From the NCBI RefSeq assembly GCF_002557795.1, contig NZ_CP023777.1, forward strand, positions 4,969,001-5,033,000: DNA of 64,000 bases. The letters run 5' to 3'. Shown piece by piece: positions 27,742 through 36,092 of this stretch (positions are counted from its first letter, which is position 1; the number at the start of each line of letters is the position of its first letter). A model generated the notes under the pieces. That model did not search any database. It worked only from the letters and a program-made list of their open reading frames with translations, and had not been told where the DNA came from. This DNA is from Chitinophaga caeni (GTDB lineage Bacteria > Bacteroidota > Bacteroidia > Chitinophagales > Chitinophagaceae). The position numbers and the translations under genes were made by a program.

Positions 27742-28203
27742 ATGGAAGCTAAAATTAATTTATTCTCATTGGCAAAAGGATTTACAGATGGTTTATTCAA
27801 AACAGGCGCTTACCTGGGAAAAACCACGCTGGACAAAAAATTATTAGAATTGATCAATTACAAGGTTTCACAAATGAATGGCTGCGCTTATTGTCTTGAT
27901 ATGCACAGCAAAGATGCGGCAGTGCTTGGAGAAGAAGCAATGCGTTTACATACTATTGCAGCATTCGAAGAATGTCCTTATTACTCCGATGCTGAAAAGG
28001 CCGCATTAAGGTTTGCAGAATCACTGACAAGAGCGCAAGCACCGGAACACCTGGTCGAAGATTTGGAGCAATACTTCAGTACACAAGAGATAGCCGATTT
28101 ATGCCTGGCCATCGCGACTATTAATACCTGGAATCGCTTGAACCTGGTATTCAAACCTGTACCGGGTACTTACAAACCGGGCCTCTTCGCTGCAACGAAT
28201 TAA
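27742..28203 (+). CDS. Carboxymuconolactone decarboxylase family protein (AhpD-like)
   Basis: A 153-aa all-helical protein. The motif CAYCLDMH gives Cys48, Cys51 and His55, the redox-active CXXC...H of AhpD-type peroxidase/reductase members. The frame is open to 27667, but the ATG at 27742 opens the family N-terminus (MEAKINLFSLAKG). It lies directly before an ECF41-like sigma factor. COE genes (carboxymuconolactone decarboxylases, oxidoreductases, epimerases) are the known, usually sole, targets of such sigma factors. It probably acts in the cytosol on a peroxide or quinone-type oxidant; the substrate has not been defined for this family branch. Confidence 0.92.
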   Translation: MEAKINLFSLAKGFTDGLFKTGAYLGKTTLDKKLLELINYKVSQMNGCAYCLDMHSKDAAVLGEEAMRLHTIAAFEECPYYSDAEKAALRFAESLTRAQAPEHLVEDLEQYFSTQEIADLCLAIATINTWNRLNLVFKPVPGTYKPGLFAATN

Positions 28204-28304
28204 GGGCAACGATGCTGTACTTTGATCGAACTTTAATATCTTTAATGCCTTCAAAGTGCAGCATTTCGAATTGAAATTGTTACCTGTCATAATTAAAGTT
28301 TCGG

Positions 28305-29150
28305 ATGGAAAATTACCAAAACATACTGTTTCCTTATGCATACAATATTTTAGGAAGCGTGGAAGATGCAAAAGATGCGATCCAGGATATTATCTCGAAT
28401 TATTATGCGAAAGATCATGGGCAAATAGAAAATGAAAAAGCCTATTTAATAAGATCTGTTATTAATCGCGCCATCCAACTCAAACAACAACGCAAGACGA
28501 TTTCTTTGGAAGAGAGTCTCTTGCCCGCACCGGTGGTTACCAATCCCGGTGATCAAAACCTTTACCTGAACCAAGTTCTTTCCTATTCCATGCTGATCTT
28601 GCTGGAAAAATTATCTCCGAAGGAAAGGGCGGTTTTCATCTTGAAAGAAAGCTTTGATTATAGCCACGCGGAAATCGCGGAAACCTTGGATATTTCCGAG
28701 GAAAACTCCCGGAAGCTGTTCAGCCGTGCCAAAACAAACCTATTCAAGCCCGGTGAGCATGCCCAACATATCGACAGCCAGACGATGGATATCCTGCATG
28801 ATTATGTCAATGCCATCAGGAGCGGAAACCTGGAAGCATTAACTAAATTATTGCATAAAGACATTACTTACTATGCAGACGGTGGTAAGCTCAGGGTTGT
28901 TTCCAAGTTTACACACGGCATCCCGGAAGTGATGGATGTGATCAAATTGGTATATCAACGTTTCCAAACGAAGGCCAAAATCCTGTTTACCTACCTCAAC
29001 CATCAACCGGCACTGGTCTATATCGATAAAAACAGGGTTATCAACAGCCAGGTATTTGAAATATCACCCGAGACAGGGAAAATCATGCAAATACTGATCG
29101 TTGTTGATCCGGAGAAATTGAAAGCATTGGAATACTTGCTGGAAGAATAA
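28305..29150 (+). CDS. ECF41-type RNA polymerase sigma factor with SnoaL-like tail
   Basis: A 281-aa sigma factor. Region 2 covers ~1-60 (SVEDAKDAIQDIISNYY), and region 4 ~95-145 (LEKLSPKERAVFILKESFDYSHAEIAETLDISEENSRKLFSRAK). A C-terminal SnoaL-like domain covers ~160-281. The ECF41 hallmarks are recognisable: an LLPAP motif in the linker (72-76, WLPEP in the family), DGGK at 192-195 (DGGGR) and VDPEKL at 267-272 (NPDKL). In this group the fused tail replaces an anti-sigma factor and tunes activity. The neighbouring carboxymuconolactone decarboxylase is its expected target. It carries no transmembrane segment and no adjacent anti-sigma gene. Confidence 0.92.
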   Translation: MENYQNILFPYAYNILGSVEDAKDAIQDIISNYYAKDHGQIENEKAYLIRSVINRAIQLKQQRKTISLEESLLPAPVVTNPGDQNLYLNQVLSYSMLILLEKLSPKERAVFILKESFDYSHAEIAETLDISEENSRKLFSRAKTNLFKPGEHAQHIDSQTMDILHDYVNAIRSGNLEALTKLLHKDITYYADGGKLRVVSKFTHGIPEVMDVIKLVYQRFQTKAKILFTYLNHQPALVYIDKNRVINSQVFEISPETGKIMQILIVVDPEKLKALEYLLEE

Positions 29151-29197
29151 GCTGCAACAAAGCGCGGAAATTAGTAAATTGTATAAAAAGAAGCCGG

Positions 29198-30067
29198 GTG
29201 AAAGTCGACTTAATACATTTTGCCATTCCGGGGTTTATCCTGCTCATTACCGTGGAGGTGATCCTCTCCGCCGTGATGAAAAAGGAAAATTATACCACGA
29301 AAGATGCTGCCAGCAGTATCGCGATGGGATTGGGCAATGTATTTGTCGGCTTATTCATGAAGGGCATGATCTTCGCAGTCTACAGCTTTCTATATCAATT
29401 CCGTCTTTTTACTTTGGATAGCAGCCTTTGGTGGGTATGGGTACTATGCTTTTTTGCTGATGATTTTACCTATTATTGGTTTCATAGGTGGAGTCATACC
29501 ATCCGTTTTTTATGGGCATCACATGTCGTCCATCACTCATCGCAATATTATAACTTGTCGACCGCCTTACGTCAAACTTGGACGGGCAACCTTACCGGCA
29601 CTTTCCTGTTTTGGGCCTGGATGCCGATACTGGGTTTCCATCCTTTAATGGTAATGACGATGCAGTCCATCAGCCTGTTGTATCAATTTTGGATACATAC
29701 GGAAGTCATCCGCAAGATGCCCGCTTTTTTCGAAGCGGTTTTCAATACCCCGTCGCATCACCGGGTACATCACGCTTCGGACTACGGGTACCTCGATAGG
29801 AATCATGCGGGAATATTAATTACCTGGGATCGGCTATTCGGCACTTTCACCCCGGAAACCACCCCACCTACTTACGGGTTAACGAAAAACATCCATACTT
29901 ACAACCCTATCCGCATTGCCACCCATGAATGGTTAAGTCTTTGGAAAGACATGAAGGGCGCCAGCAGTTGGAAACTTTCCCTGGCTTATTTATTCAGGCC
30001 TCCCGGTTGGCAACCTTCCCAACCACCTAAAGCCCGCGAAAAAACCGCTCGTCCTAAAATTTCCTAA
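29198..30067 (+). CDS. Sterol desaturase / fatty acid hydroxylase family protein
   Basis: A 289-aa integral membrane di-iron oxygenase. The three histidine boxes are intact: HRWSH, HVVHHSS and the later HHRVHHASDYGYLDRNHAG. Five or so hydrophobic segments surround them (FILLITVEVILSAV, VFVGLFMKGMIFAVYSFLY, GTFLFWAWMPILGF). Members hydroxylate sterols, carotenoids or lipid acyl chains; the bacterial substrate cannot be predicted. It begins with GTG, 47 bp after the sigma factor on the same strand, so co-transcription with the ECF41 gene is possible though not typical. The C-terminal ~25 residues are Pro/Lys-rich and disordered. Confidence 0.9.
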   Translation: MKVDLIHFAIPGFILLITVEVILSAVMKKENYTTKDAASSIAMGLGNVFVGLFMKGMIFAVYSFLYQFRLFTLDSSLWWVWVLCFFADDFTYYWFHRWSHTIRFLWASHVVHHSSQYYNLSTALRQTWTGNLTGTFLFWAWMPILGFHPLMVMTMQSISLLYQFWIHTEVIRKMPAFFEAVFNTPSHHRVHHASDYGYLDRNHAGILITWDRLFGTFTPETTPPTYGLTKNIHTYNPIRIATHEWLSLWKDMKGASSWKLSLAYLFRPPGWQPSQPPKAREKTARPKIS

Positions 30068-30083
30068 ATTTTTTTGCCGGTAC

Positions 30084-30131
30084 TTGACATTTACGAAAAC
30101 TATCGTACATTTGTTTACGAAGATATTCGTA
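30084..30131 (+). promoter_or_regulatory. Promoter with two BlaI/MecI-type operators
   Basis: A promoter with a TTG-type -33 (30084-30086) and TACATTTG -7 element (30106-30113, TAnnTTTG). Two identical-geometry dyads overlap it: TACGA-N6-TCGTA at 30092-30107 and again at 30116-30131, 24 bp centre to centre. They sit just upstream of the BlaI-family gene, so autorepression is expected. Confidence 0.85.
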
Positions 30132-30174
30132 GATCAGTAATCGTTTCATCGATCTACCTTTAAAAAGGCATAAA

Positions 30175-30549
30175 ATGACAAAACATATAAAACCTACAGA
30201 TAGCGAACTTGAGATACTTGCGATACTTTGGGAACGCGGCGCATCAACCGTTCGGGCTGTACATGAAATTTTGGAACAACGGAAAGAGATCGGTTATACA
30301 ACGACATTGAAGTTGATGCAAATTATGCATGATAAGGGCTTATTGACCCGCGATGCGAGTAATAAAACCCATATTTATACCGCGGCCGTTTCGAGGGAAC
30401 AAACCAGGGAGCAATTTTTAAATAAAATGATCGATACCCTGTTTGGCGGATCGGCCAGCCAACTAGTAATGCAAGCGCTGGGTCAGCACCAATCTTCGAA
30501 GGAAGAATTAGAACAGATCAAGCAGTATTTAGACAAGATGGAAGAATAA
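30175..30549 (+). CDS. BlaI/MecI/CopY-family repressor
   Basis: A 124-aa winged-helix repressor. PTDSELEILAILWERGASTVRAVHEIL and IGYTTTLKLMQIMHDKGLLTRDASNKTHIY form the DNA-binding domain, with the TTTLKLMQ recognition helix typical of the family. The C-terminal helices (REQFLNKMIDTLFGG, SKEELEQIKQYL) dimerise and carry the site cut by the BlaR1-type protease. Two matching dyads lie in its promoter, and the partner M56 protease follows 55 bp downstream. Such pairs in Bacteroidota sense beta-lactams or other envelope stress. No beta-lactamase gene is present here, so the regulon is unknown. Confidence 0.94.
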   Translation: MTKHIKPTDSELEILAILWERGASTVRAVHEILEQRKEIGYTTTLKLMQIMHDKGLLTRDASNKTHIYTAAVSREQTREQFLNKMIDTLFGGSASQLVMQALGQHQSSKEELEQIKQYLDKMEE

Positions 30550-30604
30550 TTATTGTAGGCTACTATCCGGTAATTGTATTCGAACACCCAAATTGAAAAC
30601 TAAC

Positions 30605-32746
30605 ATGCAACAAATCTTTCCTATTACGGGCGATATAATCAGGGCATTAGGCTGGGCCTTATTACATTCTGTATGGCAAGCCTTAATCATCTTTACCTGT
30701 TTGCAGGTGGTGTTGAAAATATGGCCCATGGCGAGCGCAAAGATCAAGCACAACTTGGCTTATACTTCTTTGCTCGGCATCTTTGCATGGTTCGTTTACA
30801 CGCTGGTACAGCAAATACAATCTATTCAAAAGATCACGTATCAAAATATAGTGATCGCCATCCTACCGGATCAACTCCCTGCAAATGGCCAGGTTGGTCC
30901 AGTAGAACTTACTGCCACGCAACAGATTCAAACGTGGATACCCGGCATTGAAGCCTATTTCCCTTTCCTAGTAGGATTTTACTTACTCGGCATGTTGGTC
31001 ATGTTCGTCAAAATGTCTGTTGACTTGCTCCAGATCAAGCAACTTAAAAATAATTACATCCTGCATTTGGAACCGGCCCTAGCTGAACAGTTAGCCGCGG
31101 TGATCTCGAAGGTATCCCTCCCTAAAAAAGTGAAAGTAAGGATATCGGAAAAGATCCAGGTCCCGATGATGGTAGGTTGCCTGAAACCGATTATCCTGCT
31201 GCCTTTAGCCATGTTAACGAAATTGCAATCCTCTCAACTGGAAGCACTTATCTTGCATGAATTGGCACATATCAAAAGAAACGATTACATCTTAAATATC
31301 TTCCAATCCATTATCGAAACTATATTATTCTTCAACCCCTTCGTACGATGGATATCCAATTACATCCGCACGGAAAGGGAACATTGTTGTGATGATATAG
31401 TGGTTAACTCCAACGTGAAACCCTTGCATTATGCCAAAGCCCTCGTGGTTCTCGAAGAAAACCGGTTACCGGGTAACCTGTTGGCCATGGCTGCTGCGGG
31501 AAATCAACAGCATTTATTTCATCGCATCAAACGCATCATGGAAATGAAAACAAAACAACTAAATTATACACAACGCTTACTTGCTCTCACCATCGTAGCT
31601 ACAGGCTTGGTTTCCATTGCTTGGCTAACGCCTACTATTAAAGCCAAAGCAGGTGGCATGAAGCATGATTCACAAAATAAAACCACAGCTATCGCGGAAG
31701 AACCACCTACGGTTACGGATACTACTGGTAAGGATCAAGATGATTTAGAAGAAATAGTTGTTGTCGGTCGCCCGATGAATGGCGATACGGTACCCGGCAA
31801 CCGGAAAAGGGTTGACTCTGTAAGGGTGTACCGCTTCGGTGGCTCCTGGGGTGAAAAGCAAAAAGCAGATAGCGCAATAGCTATCAGCCGCAAAAAAGTA
31901 GAAGAAGGACTAGCCGCGGCTCAATCCGCCCTTGAAAAAATCAAGTGGGAAGAGATGGAACAAAGCCTAAAAGATAGTGAGAAACAAAATATGAAAGAGA
32001 TGGAGTTGCAAGTGCAAGAAGCCATGAAACAATTGGAAATTGCCAAGGAACAACATCAAATCAGCGAAGCTGAATTTAAAAAAGCGCAGCAGCAAATATT
32101 TACTTTCCGTCCCGGTAGAAACATGAACTTCAACTATAACTTTACATCTGACAGTATCATGTTTAACAAAGATGCTAAGCTCTTCAATAATTCATTGAAA
32201 TCCTTCCAATTTAAAGGCGACTCCGTTTTTGTCGTGACAAATGTTGACAGCAATGAACCTATAGTTGTTAGGGGTTATAGCGTAAATGATTCCGCTCTTA
32301 GGGCTGTTACCGTTAGGGGATATGCCACGGCGAGAGCCAGCGCCGAAAGAAGCCGGGCTAAAGCTCAACGAGAAATGGAAAGAGCCAGGGTGATGATGAT
32401 GGATGCCCAAGACAAGGCCAGGTTAAACCAGGCCAGGGCACAGCAACAATATGCCTTGGCCATTGCCAAAACACGGAATGCCCAGGATAATGCTATAAGT
32501 GTATACACTACCCGTTCCGGCAAACGCGATAATGTAGAAGGATTTGTCAACGAGCTGGATCGTAGGGGATTTATCGATAAAAATGATAATTATACCATCA
32601 GCTTAAAAAAGGGAAATCTTTTTATCAACGGAACTAAGCATAATGAGTTAATAGATATCTGTAACAGGTATTTAGATGCCGATCAAGTGCATATCAAGAA
32701 AAAAGGGAATTCATCTTCAACTTCTATTTCTAAGAAATCTAATTAA
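30605..32746 (+). CDS. BlaR1/MecR1-like M56 metalloprotease sensor
   Basis: A 713-aa membrane protein. TM helices cover residues ~15-35, 50-70 and 120-145. The M56 protease loop has HELAH (218-222) followed by the zinc-ligand region EREHCCDDIVV. A further helix lies at ~330. The external domain is not a penicillin-binding fold: residues ~440-520 and ~585-640 are long charged coiled-coil segments rich in Lys, Glu, Ala and Gln, separated by GRNMNFNYNFTSDSIMF, with a compact C-terminal domain. The signal sensed is therefore unlikely to be a beta-lactam in the classical way. Start chosen at ATG 30605; a TTG lies four codons upstream. Ends at a terminator. Confidence 0.9.
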   Translation: MQQIFPITGDIIRALGWALLHSVWQALIIFTCLQVVLKIWPMASAKIKHNLAYTSLLGIFAWFVYTLVQQIQSIQKITYQNIVIAILPDQLPANGQVGPVELTATQQIQTWIPGIEAYFPFLVGFYLLGMLVMFVKMSVDLLQIKQLKNNYILHLEPALAEQLAAVISKVSLPKKVKVRISEKIQVPMMVGCLKPIILLPLAMLTKLQSSQLEALILHELAHIKRNDYILNIFQSIIETILFFNPFVRWISNYIRTEREHCCDDIVVNSNVKPLHYAKALVVLEENRLPGNLLAMAAAGNQQHLFHRIKRIMEMKTKQLNYTQRLLALTIVATGLVSIAWLTPTIKAKAGGMKHDSQNKTTAIAEEPPTVTDTTGKDQDDLEEIVVVGRPMNGDTVPGNRKRVDSVRVYRFGGSWGEKQKADSAIAISRKKVEEGLAAAQSALEKIKWEEMEQSLKDSEKQNMKEMELQVQEAMKQLEIAKEQHQISEAEFKKAQQQIFTFRPGRNMNFNYNFTSDSIMFNKDAKLFNNSLKSFQFKGDSVFVVTNVDSNEPIVVRGYSVNDSALRAVTVRGYATARASAERSRAKAQREMERARVMMMDAQDKARLNQARAQQQYALAIAKTRNAQDNAISVYTTRSGKRDNVEGFVNELDRRGFIDKNDNYTISLKKGNLFINGTKHNELIDICNRYLDADQVHIKKKGNSSSTSISKKSN

Positions 32747-32775
32747 TCTGCAACAAAATACTCCGCCATTCTTTC

Positions 32776-32806
32776 AAGCCGCTGCCTTCAGGGTAGCGGC
32801 TTTTTT
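32776..32806 (+). terminator. Terminator of the BlaI/BlaR1 operon
   Basis: AAGCCGCTgCC, loop TTCA, GGgtAGCGGCTT followed by T-rich sequence, 30 bp past the protease stop. Confidence 0.85.
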
Positions 32807-32908
32807 AATCCTGCCACTTAAATCTCCATTTATCAATCTGCCGGATGCCGTGAGAAAGATTATTGTTATATTGCCAATTATTCTTACAGTTATAAATAGC
32901 CTTTCAAC

Positions 32909-34033
32909 ATGAAACGTATTTTATTCATATGCTTTTTATTGGGTAGCATGGCAGCCAATGCACAGGAACAACCCGGTTTCCTGACCGATAACGCGGTAAG
33001 CCCCATCAAAAATCAGCAACAAACGGGCACCTGCTGGTGTTTCTCAACAACGTCCCTGCTAGAATCTCAATACCTGAAAGATCACAAGAAGCAAGACATA
33101 GACATTTCCGAGATGTTCACGGTAAGAAATACTTACCTCGATAAGGGCCGGAATTATATCTTGCGGCAAGGGCACGCACAATTTAGCGAGGGCGGATTGG
33201 GACACGATGTGATCCATACCATCAGCCGGTACGGCGCCGTTCCGGAAAGTGCATATACCGGCTTAACAGGTGGCGCCAAATTTTTCAACCACAGCAAGAT
33301 GGCGCCCCGCCTGCAAAATTACCTCGACAGCATCCTGAAGCTAAAAAAACCGCTGCCCGATTGGGAACCCGGTTTCAATGCTATCCTGGATGAATATATG
33401 GGTAAAGCTCCCGCAACATTTGATTATAACGGTAAACAATACAATCCCAAATCATTCGCCGCGGAAGTATTGCATTTTAATGCCGATGACTATGTAGGTT
33501 TTACATCTTTCACCCACCATCCGTATAATCAAAATTTCATCGTGGAAGTGCCGGACAACTTTTCGAACGGTTCTTATTACAATGTTCCATTAAACGAGCT
33601 GATCCAAATTTCTAAGGAAGCCCTGAAAAAAGGATACACCATTATGTGGGATGCGGATGTTAGCAACCGTGGGTTTGCATTTAAAAACGGTTATGCCCTC
33701 GCTCCTAAAGATGAAGAGGCGATCAAAGCGACACCATTCAATCCCGATGTCGCGGAGAAGGAAGTAAGCCCCGAGTACCGTCAAAAGTTGTACGAGGAAT
33801 TAATTACGCAAGATGATCACCTGATGCATATAACAGGCTTAGCCAAGGATAAAAGCGGCAAGGAATATTTCGTGGTAAAAAATTCATGGGGCGAACAAGC
33901 CGGTCCTTTTAAAGGATATGTTTACGTATCTGAGCCTTATTTCGCGGTGAATACCATCACGATCGTAATACCGAAATCAGCCTTACCGAAAAGTTGGTTG
34001 AAAAAACATCCGGATGTTACGACAACATTATAA
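32909..34033 (+). CDS. Exported C1-family cysteine peptidase
   Basis: A 374-aa papain-like enzyme of the bleomycin hydrolase/PepC branch. A signal peptide (MKRILFICFLLGSMAANAQ) is followed by NQQQTGTCWCFSTTSLLES with the oxyanion Gln and catalytic Cys42. The catalytic His is in DHLMHITGLAK and the Asn in FVVKNSWGEQAGPFKG near residue 320. Insertions such as KSFAAEVLHFNADDYVGFTSFTHHPYN are typical of PepC-like proteins. With its signal it probably acts in the periplasm, unlike cytosolic PepC. It stands alone and is followed by a perfect palindromic terminator. Confidence 0.92.
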   Translation: MKRILFICFLLGSMAANAQEQPGFLTDNAVSPIKNQQQTGTCWCFSTTSLLESQYLKDHKKQDIDISEMFTVRNTYLDKGRNYILRQGHAQFSEGGLGHDVIHTISRYGAVPESAYTGLTGGAKFFNHSKMAPRLQNYLDSILKLKKPLPDWEPGFNAILDEYMGKAPATFDYNGKQYNPKSFAAEVLHFNADDYVGFTSFTHHPYNQNFIVEVPDNFSNGSYYNVPLNELIQISKEALKKGYTIMWDADVSNRGFAFKNGYALAPKDEEAIKATPFNPDVAEKEVSPEYRQKLYEELITQDDHLMHITGLAKDKSGKEYFVVKNSWGEQAGPFKGYVYVSEPYFAVNTITIVIPKSALPKSWLKKHPDVTTTL

Positions 34034-34060
34034 TTGTTGCACCAAGAACTTGGTAATATA

Positions 34061-34102
34061 AATTTGAAGAGCCGGGCATGCCCGGCTCTTCAAATTTTAT
34101 TG
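34061..34102. terminator. 36-bp perfect palindromic terminator
   Basis: Bases 34061-34096 are an exact palindrome (AATTTGAAGAGCCGGGCA and its complement) with a T-rich tail at the right. It ends the peptidase gene and, being symmetric, can also serve the convergent acylphosphatase gene. Confidence 0.9.
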
Positions 34103-34122
34103 CGATAGGTTATGATTGATTT

Positions 34123-34395
34123 TCACCTTTCGATCTCGAAACTGTGATACCCCTTTACAGGACCATTATTCAATACCAGTTCCGATACATCAGCCAACGA
34201 GGGACCGACCCGGCACCATGCTACAAATTGTTCCAACATGGTAGGCAAACCTTCGATTTCTAAAAACACGTCCCTGTTAGGCAAATTTTTGACATATCCA
34301 ACGATGCCCATCTTTTGAGCTACCGATTTTGCCGTAGCCCTGAAATATACACCTTGGACATTTCCTTTAACAGTTATTTGCTTGTTGACAATCAT
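34123..34395 (-). CDS. acyP: Acylphosphatase
   Basis: A 90-aa cytosolic enzyme that hydrolyses acyl phosphates such as acetyl phosphate and 1,3-bisphosphoglycerate. The phosphate loop GNVQGVYFRATAKSVA has the catalytic Arg19, and GYVKNLPNRDVFLEIEG supplies the catalytic Asn37. The length and the ferredoxin-like strand order agree with the family. It is convergent with the peptidase and monocistronic. Certain call. Confidence 0.96.
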   Translation of the reverse strand: MIVNKQITVKGNVQGVYFRATAKSVAQKMGIVGYVKNLPNRDVFLEIEGLPTMLEQFVAWCRVGPSLADVSELVLNNGPVKGYHSFEIER

Positions 34396-34628
34396 TTTTG
34401 TTCTGATCTGTATTTAAAGTTATTTCCAATAATCCATTTGAAAAAATCGAGATTTCAACATTTACAAAGATGCCGGCAACTCCTTTTCCAAGGTTTTTAA
34501 TTTATCTATAAATCACAGTATATCAATTTTATATGTAATGATCCTAGTCGACACTTCATCCTGTAGGCCATAATTTTACATCTGCGGCAGCATGTTATTC
34601 ACATTTTGAAAGTTTAAATAACATATTT

Positions 34629-34988
34629 TTATAATCCACATCGCTTCAAAACCGATTCCAAGCCATCGAGATCAAATGCACAAGTAGTGCTACCTCCAGG
34701 TAAAAAAAGATAGAAATTAACCAGGCCCTGGCCAGTAGCACGTACTTCATGCACTTGTATATATCGAGATGGATGAAAATAGAAATATTCCATGCAATCG
34801 TACCGCGGATTCTTCTGTATCAATTCAAGTTGAAAACCGGCTTTCATCATCCTTGAAAATATAGCCTGGTCTTTACTAGGTATCATTTTCCCGTTCTCAT
34901 AATCCGGCTTTATATGCATCCATTCCATTACTGCACATTTAATCGTTAAGTTTAAAAAATTGGGGTTAACGCACAATGACAACTGCAT
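34629..34988 (-). CDS. Hypothetical protein, 119 aa
   Basis: A small soluble protein with no signal or membrane segment. The core SRMMKAGFQLELIQKNPRYDCMEYFYFHPSRYIQVHEVRATGQGLVNFYLFLPGG reads as several beta strands, and the end (FDLDGLESVLKRCGL) as a helix. No family is recognised. The first 20 residues may not belong: an internal ATG at 34928 gives a 99-aa product beginning MEWMHIKPDYENG. Two dyads (35018-35063) lie just upstream of the longer start, so expression may be under tight control. No partner gene. Confidence 0.55.
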   Translation of the reverse strand: MQLSLCVNPNFLNLTIKCAVMEWMHIKPDYENGKMIPSKDQAIFSRMMKAGFQLELIQKNPRYDCMEYFYFHPSRYIQVHEVRATGQGLVNFYLFLPGGSTTCAFDLDGLESVLKRCGL

Positions 34989-35017
34989 ATTTGTTCAACA
35001 ACAAGCTCTTTGTAAAT

Positions 35018-35063
35018 AGGTGTTAACACCTAGTAAATAGTATTTACATGCGGTGCTAACACC
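35018..35063. promoter_or_regulatory. Two operator-like dyads, GGTGYTAACACC
   Basis: AGGTGTTAACACCT (35018-35031) is a perfect 14-bp palindrome. GGTGCTAACACC (35052-35063) repeats its core with one change. Their centres are 33 bp apart, about three helical turns, 30-75 bp upstream of the small hypothetical gene. The pattern suggests cooperative binding of a dimeric repressor or activator; the protein is unknown. Confidence 0.6.
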
Positions 35064-35923
35064 CGGTTTTGCACACCTTGGAGTATGTACACCGCAAAGG
35101 GATCTTCCTTCCTGTTCTGTAATTATGCGACTTGATCACATAAACTGTTTTCCTACCCGCTTTTAAAGTTATTCGGGACAGCACACCGATTGGTATTACA
35201 TCATACAATGTATATAAGAATAGTTAACTTGTTGAAGACAATAAATATTATTGCTCCAAGACCACCTACGATGTACTGCCCGAATTATTTAGACATAAAC
35301 TCGCAAGGTGTCATTATGCTAAATGACATCAGTTTAAATTTTTAATTATTGAAATAGGAATAATGGGTTACCTGAATTATTCTTGAATTTAATGGGGAGT
35401 GTATAACCGGATATTGATTCAAAACTTTTTACATGATCACTGGTATTTTAAGTTCGGTTTGATAATCGGATGTTTATATAATTTTCCTTAAAGCATCCAG
35501 TAGCTTTATTCTTCAAATTTCAATTAGAGCTATTATTTTCCTGCATTTTTAACCCCTTCTATCAGTCCACATTGTTGAGGGCAGAACCGTATAAAATTAA
35601 TAGTTAACCATATTTTCTGATTCCGCATTTCTTTCGATTCTCCTTGCATTTTACATTTCATAATTAATTCGTTTCTTTGTTTTTCGCTTCCTCGAAAAAA
35701 GAAACAAAAAAATAAAATGGAAATTATATCGAGTCGCACAACTGCCTATGATACCAAGTTGTATAACATTTCTTTAGTATAGAACACAACATATAATTGT
35801 TACATCAAACATATGAAGTAATGTATCTAGATGTACATAAGCTATGTTTTTAAATATATACACTTTTTACTCGGAACCGTCCCCGCAGCCCCACTCCCCC
35901 GCTTCTTCAATTCTCCACACTCT
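35064..35923. other. Gene-poor AT-rich spacer
   Basis: About 860 bp in which I see no credible gene. The best frames are short, of unlikely composition, and lack protein-like character. Notable details are CACCTTGGA-N4-GTACACCG at 35074, which resembles the arms of the hairpin at the window start, and a small hairpin GAATAAT/ATTATTC near 35360-35380. No RNA gene is recognised. Confidence 0.5.
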
Positions 35924-36011
35924 TATTTTCTTCCGTTCTTACTTTCTTCCGTTCTTGCTTTCTTACATTCTTGCATTCTTACTTTCTTACATTCTTACTT
36001 TCAGCCGTTCA
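35924..36011. repeat. Pyrimidine-rich octamer tandem array
   Basis: About eleven successive 8-bp units of the form T-N-C-N-T-T-C-T (for example TCCGTTCT, TACTTTCT, TACATTCT, TGCATTCT) run without interruption. There is also a weaker 16-bp period in which pairs of units alternate. The frame through it would encode repetitive Leu/Phe/Ser and is not regarded as a gene. It lies about 80 bp beyond the stop codon of the minus-strand gene at 36093. Confidence 0.75.
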
Positions 36012-36092
36012 AGGATTTCCGCGATACGAACTTCACATCCAGAATAGATATATTCTTATTCTATCCCCAACCGGCTACAATACAAAAATGGT

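Noticed and set aside
35533..35739. 68-aa minus-strand frame
   Set aside because: AT-rich spacer composition, no motif, no upstream signals; judged accidental.
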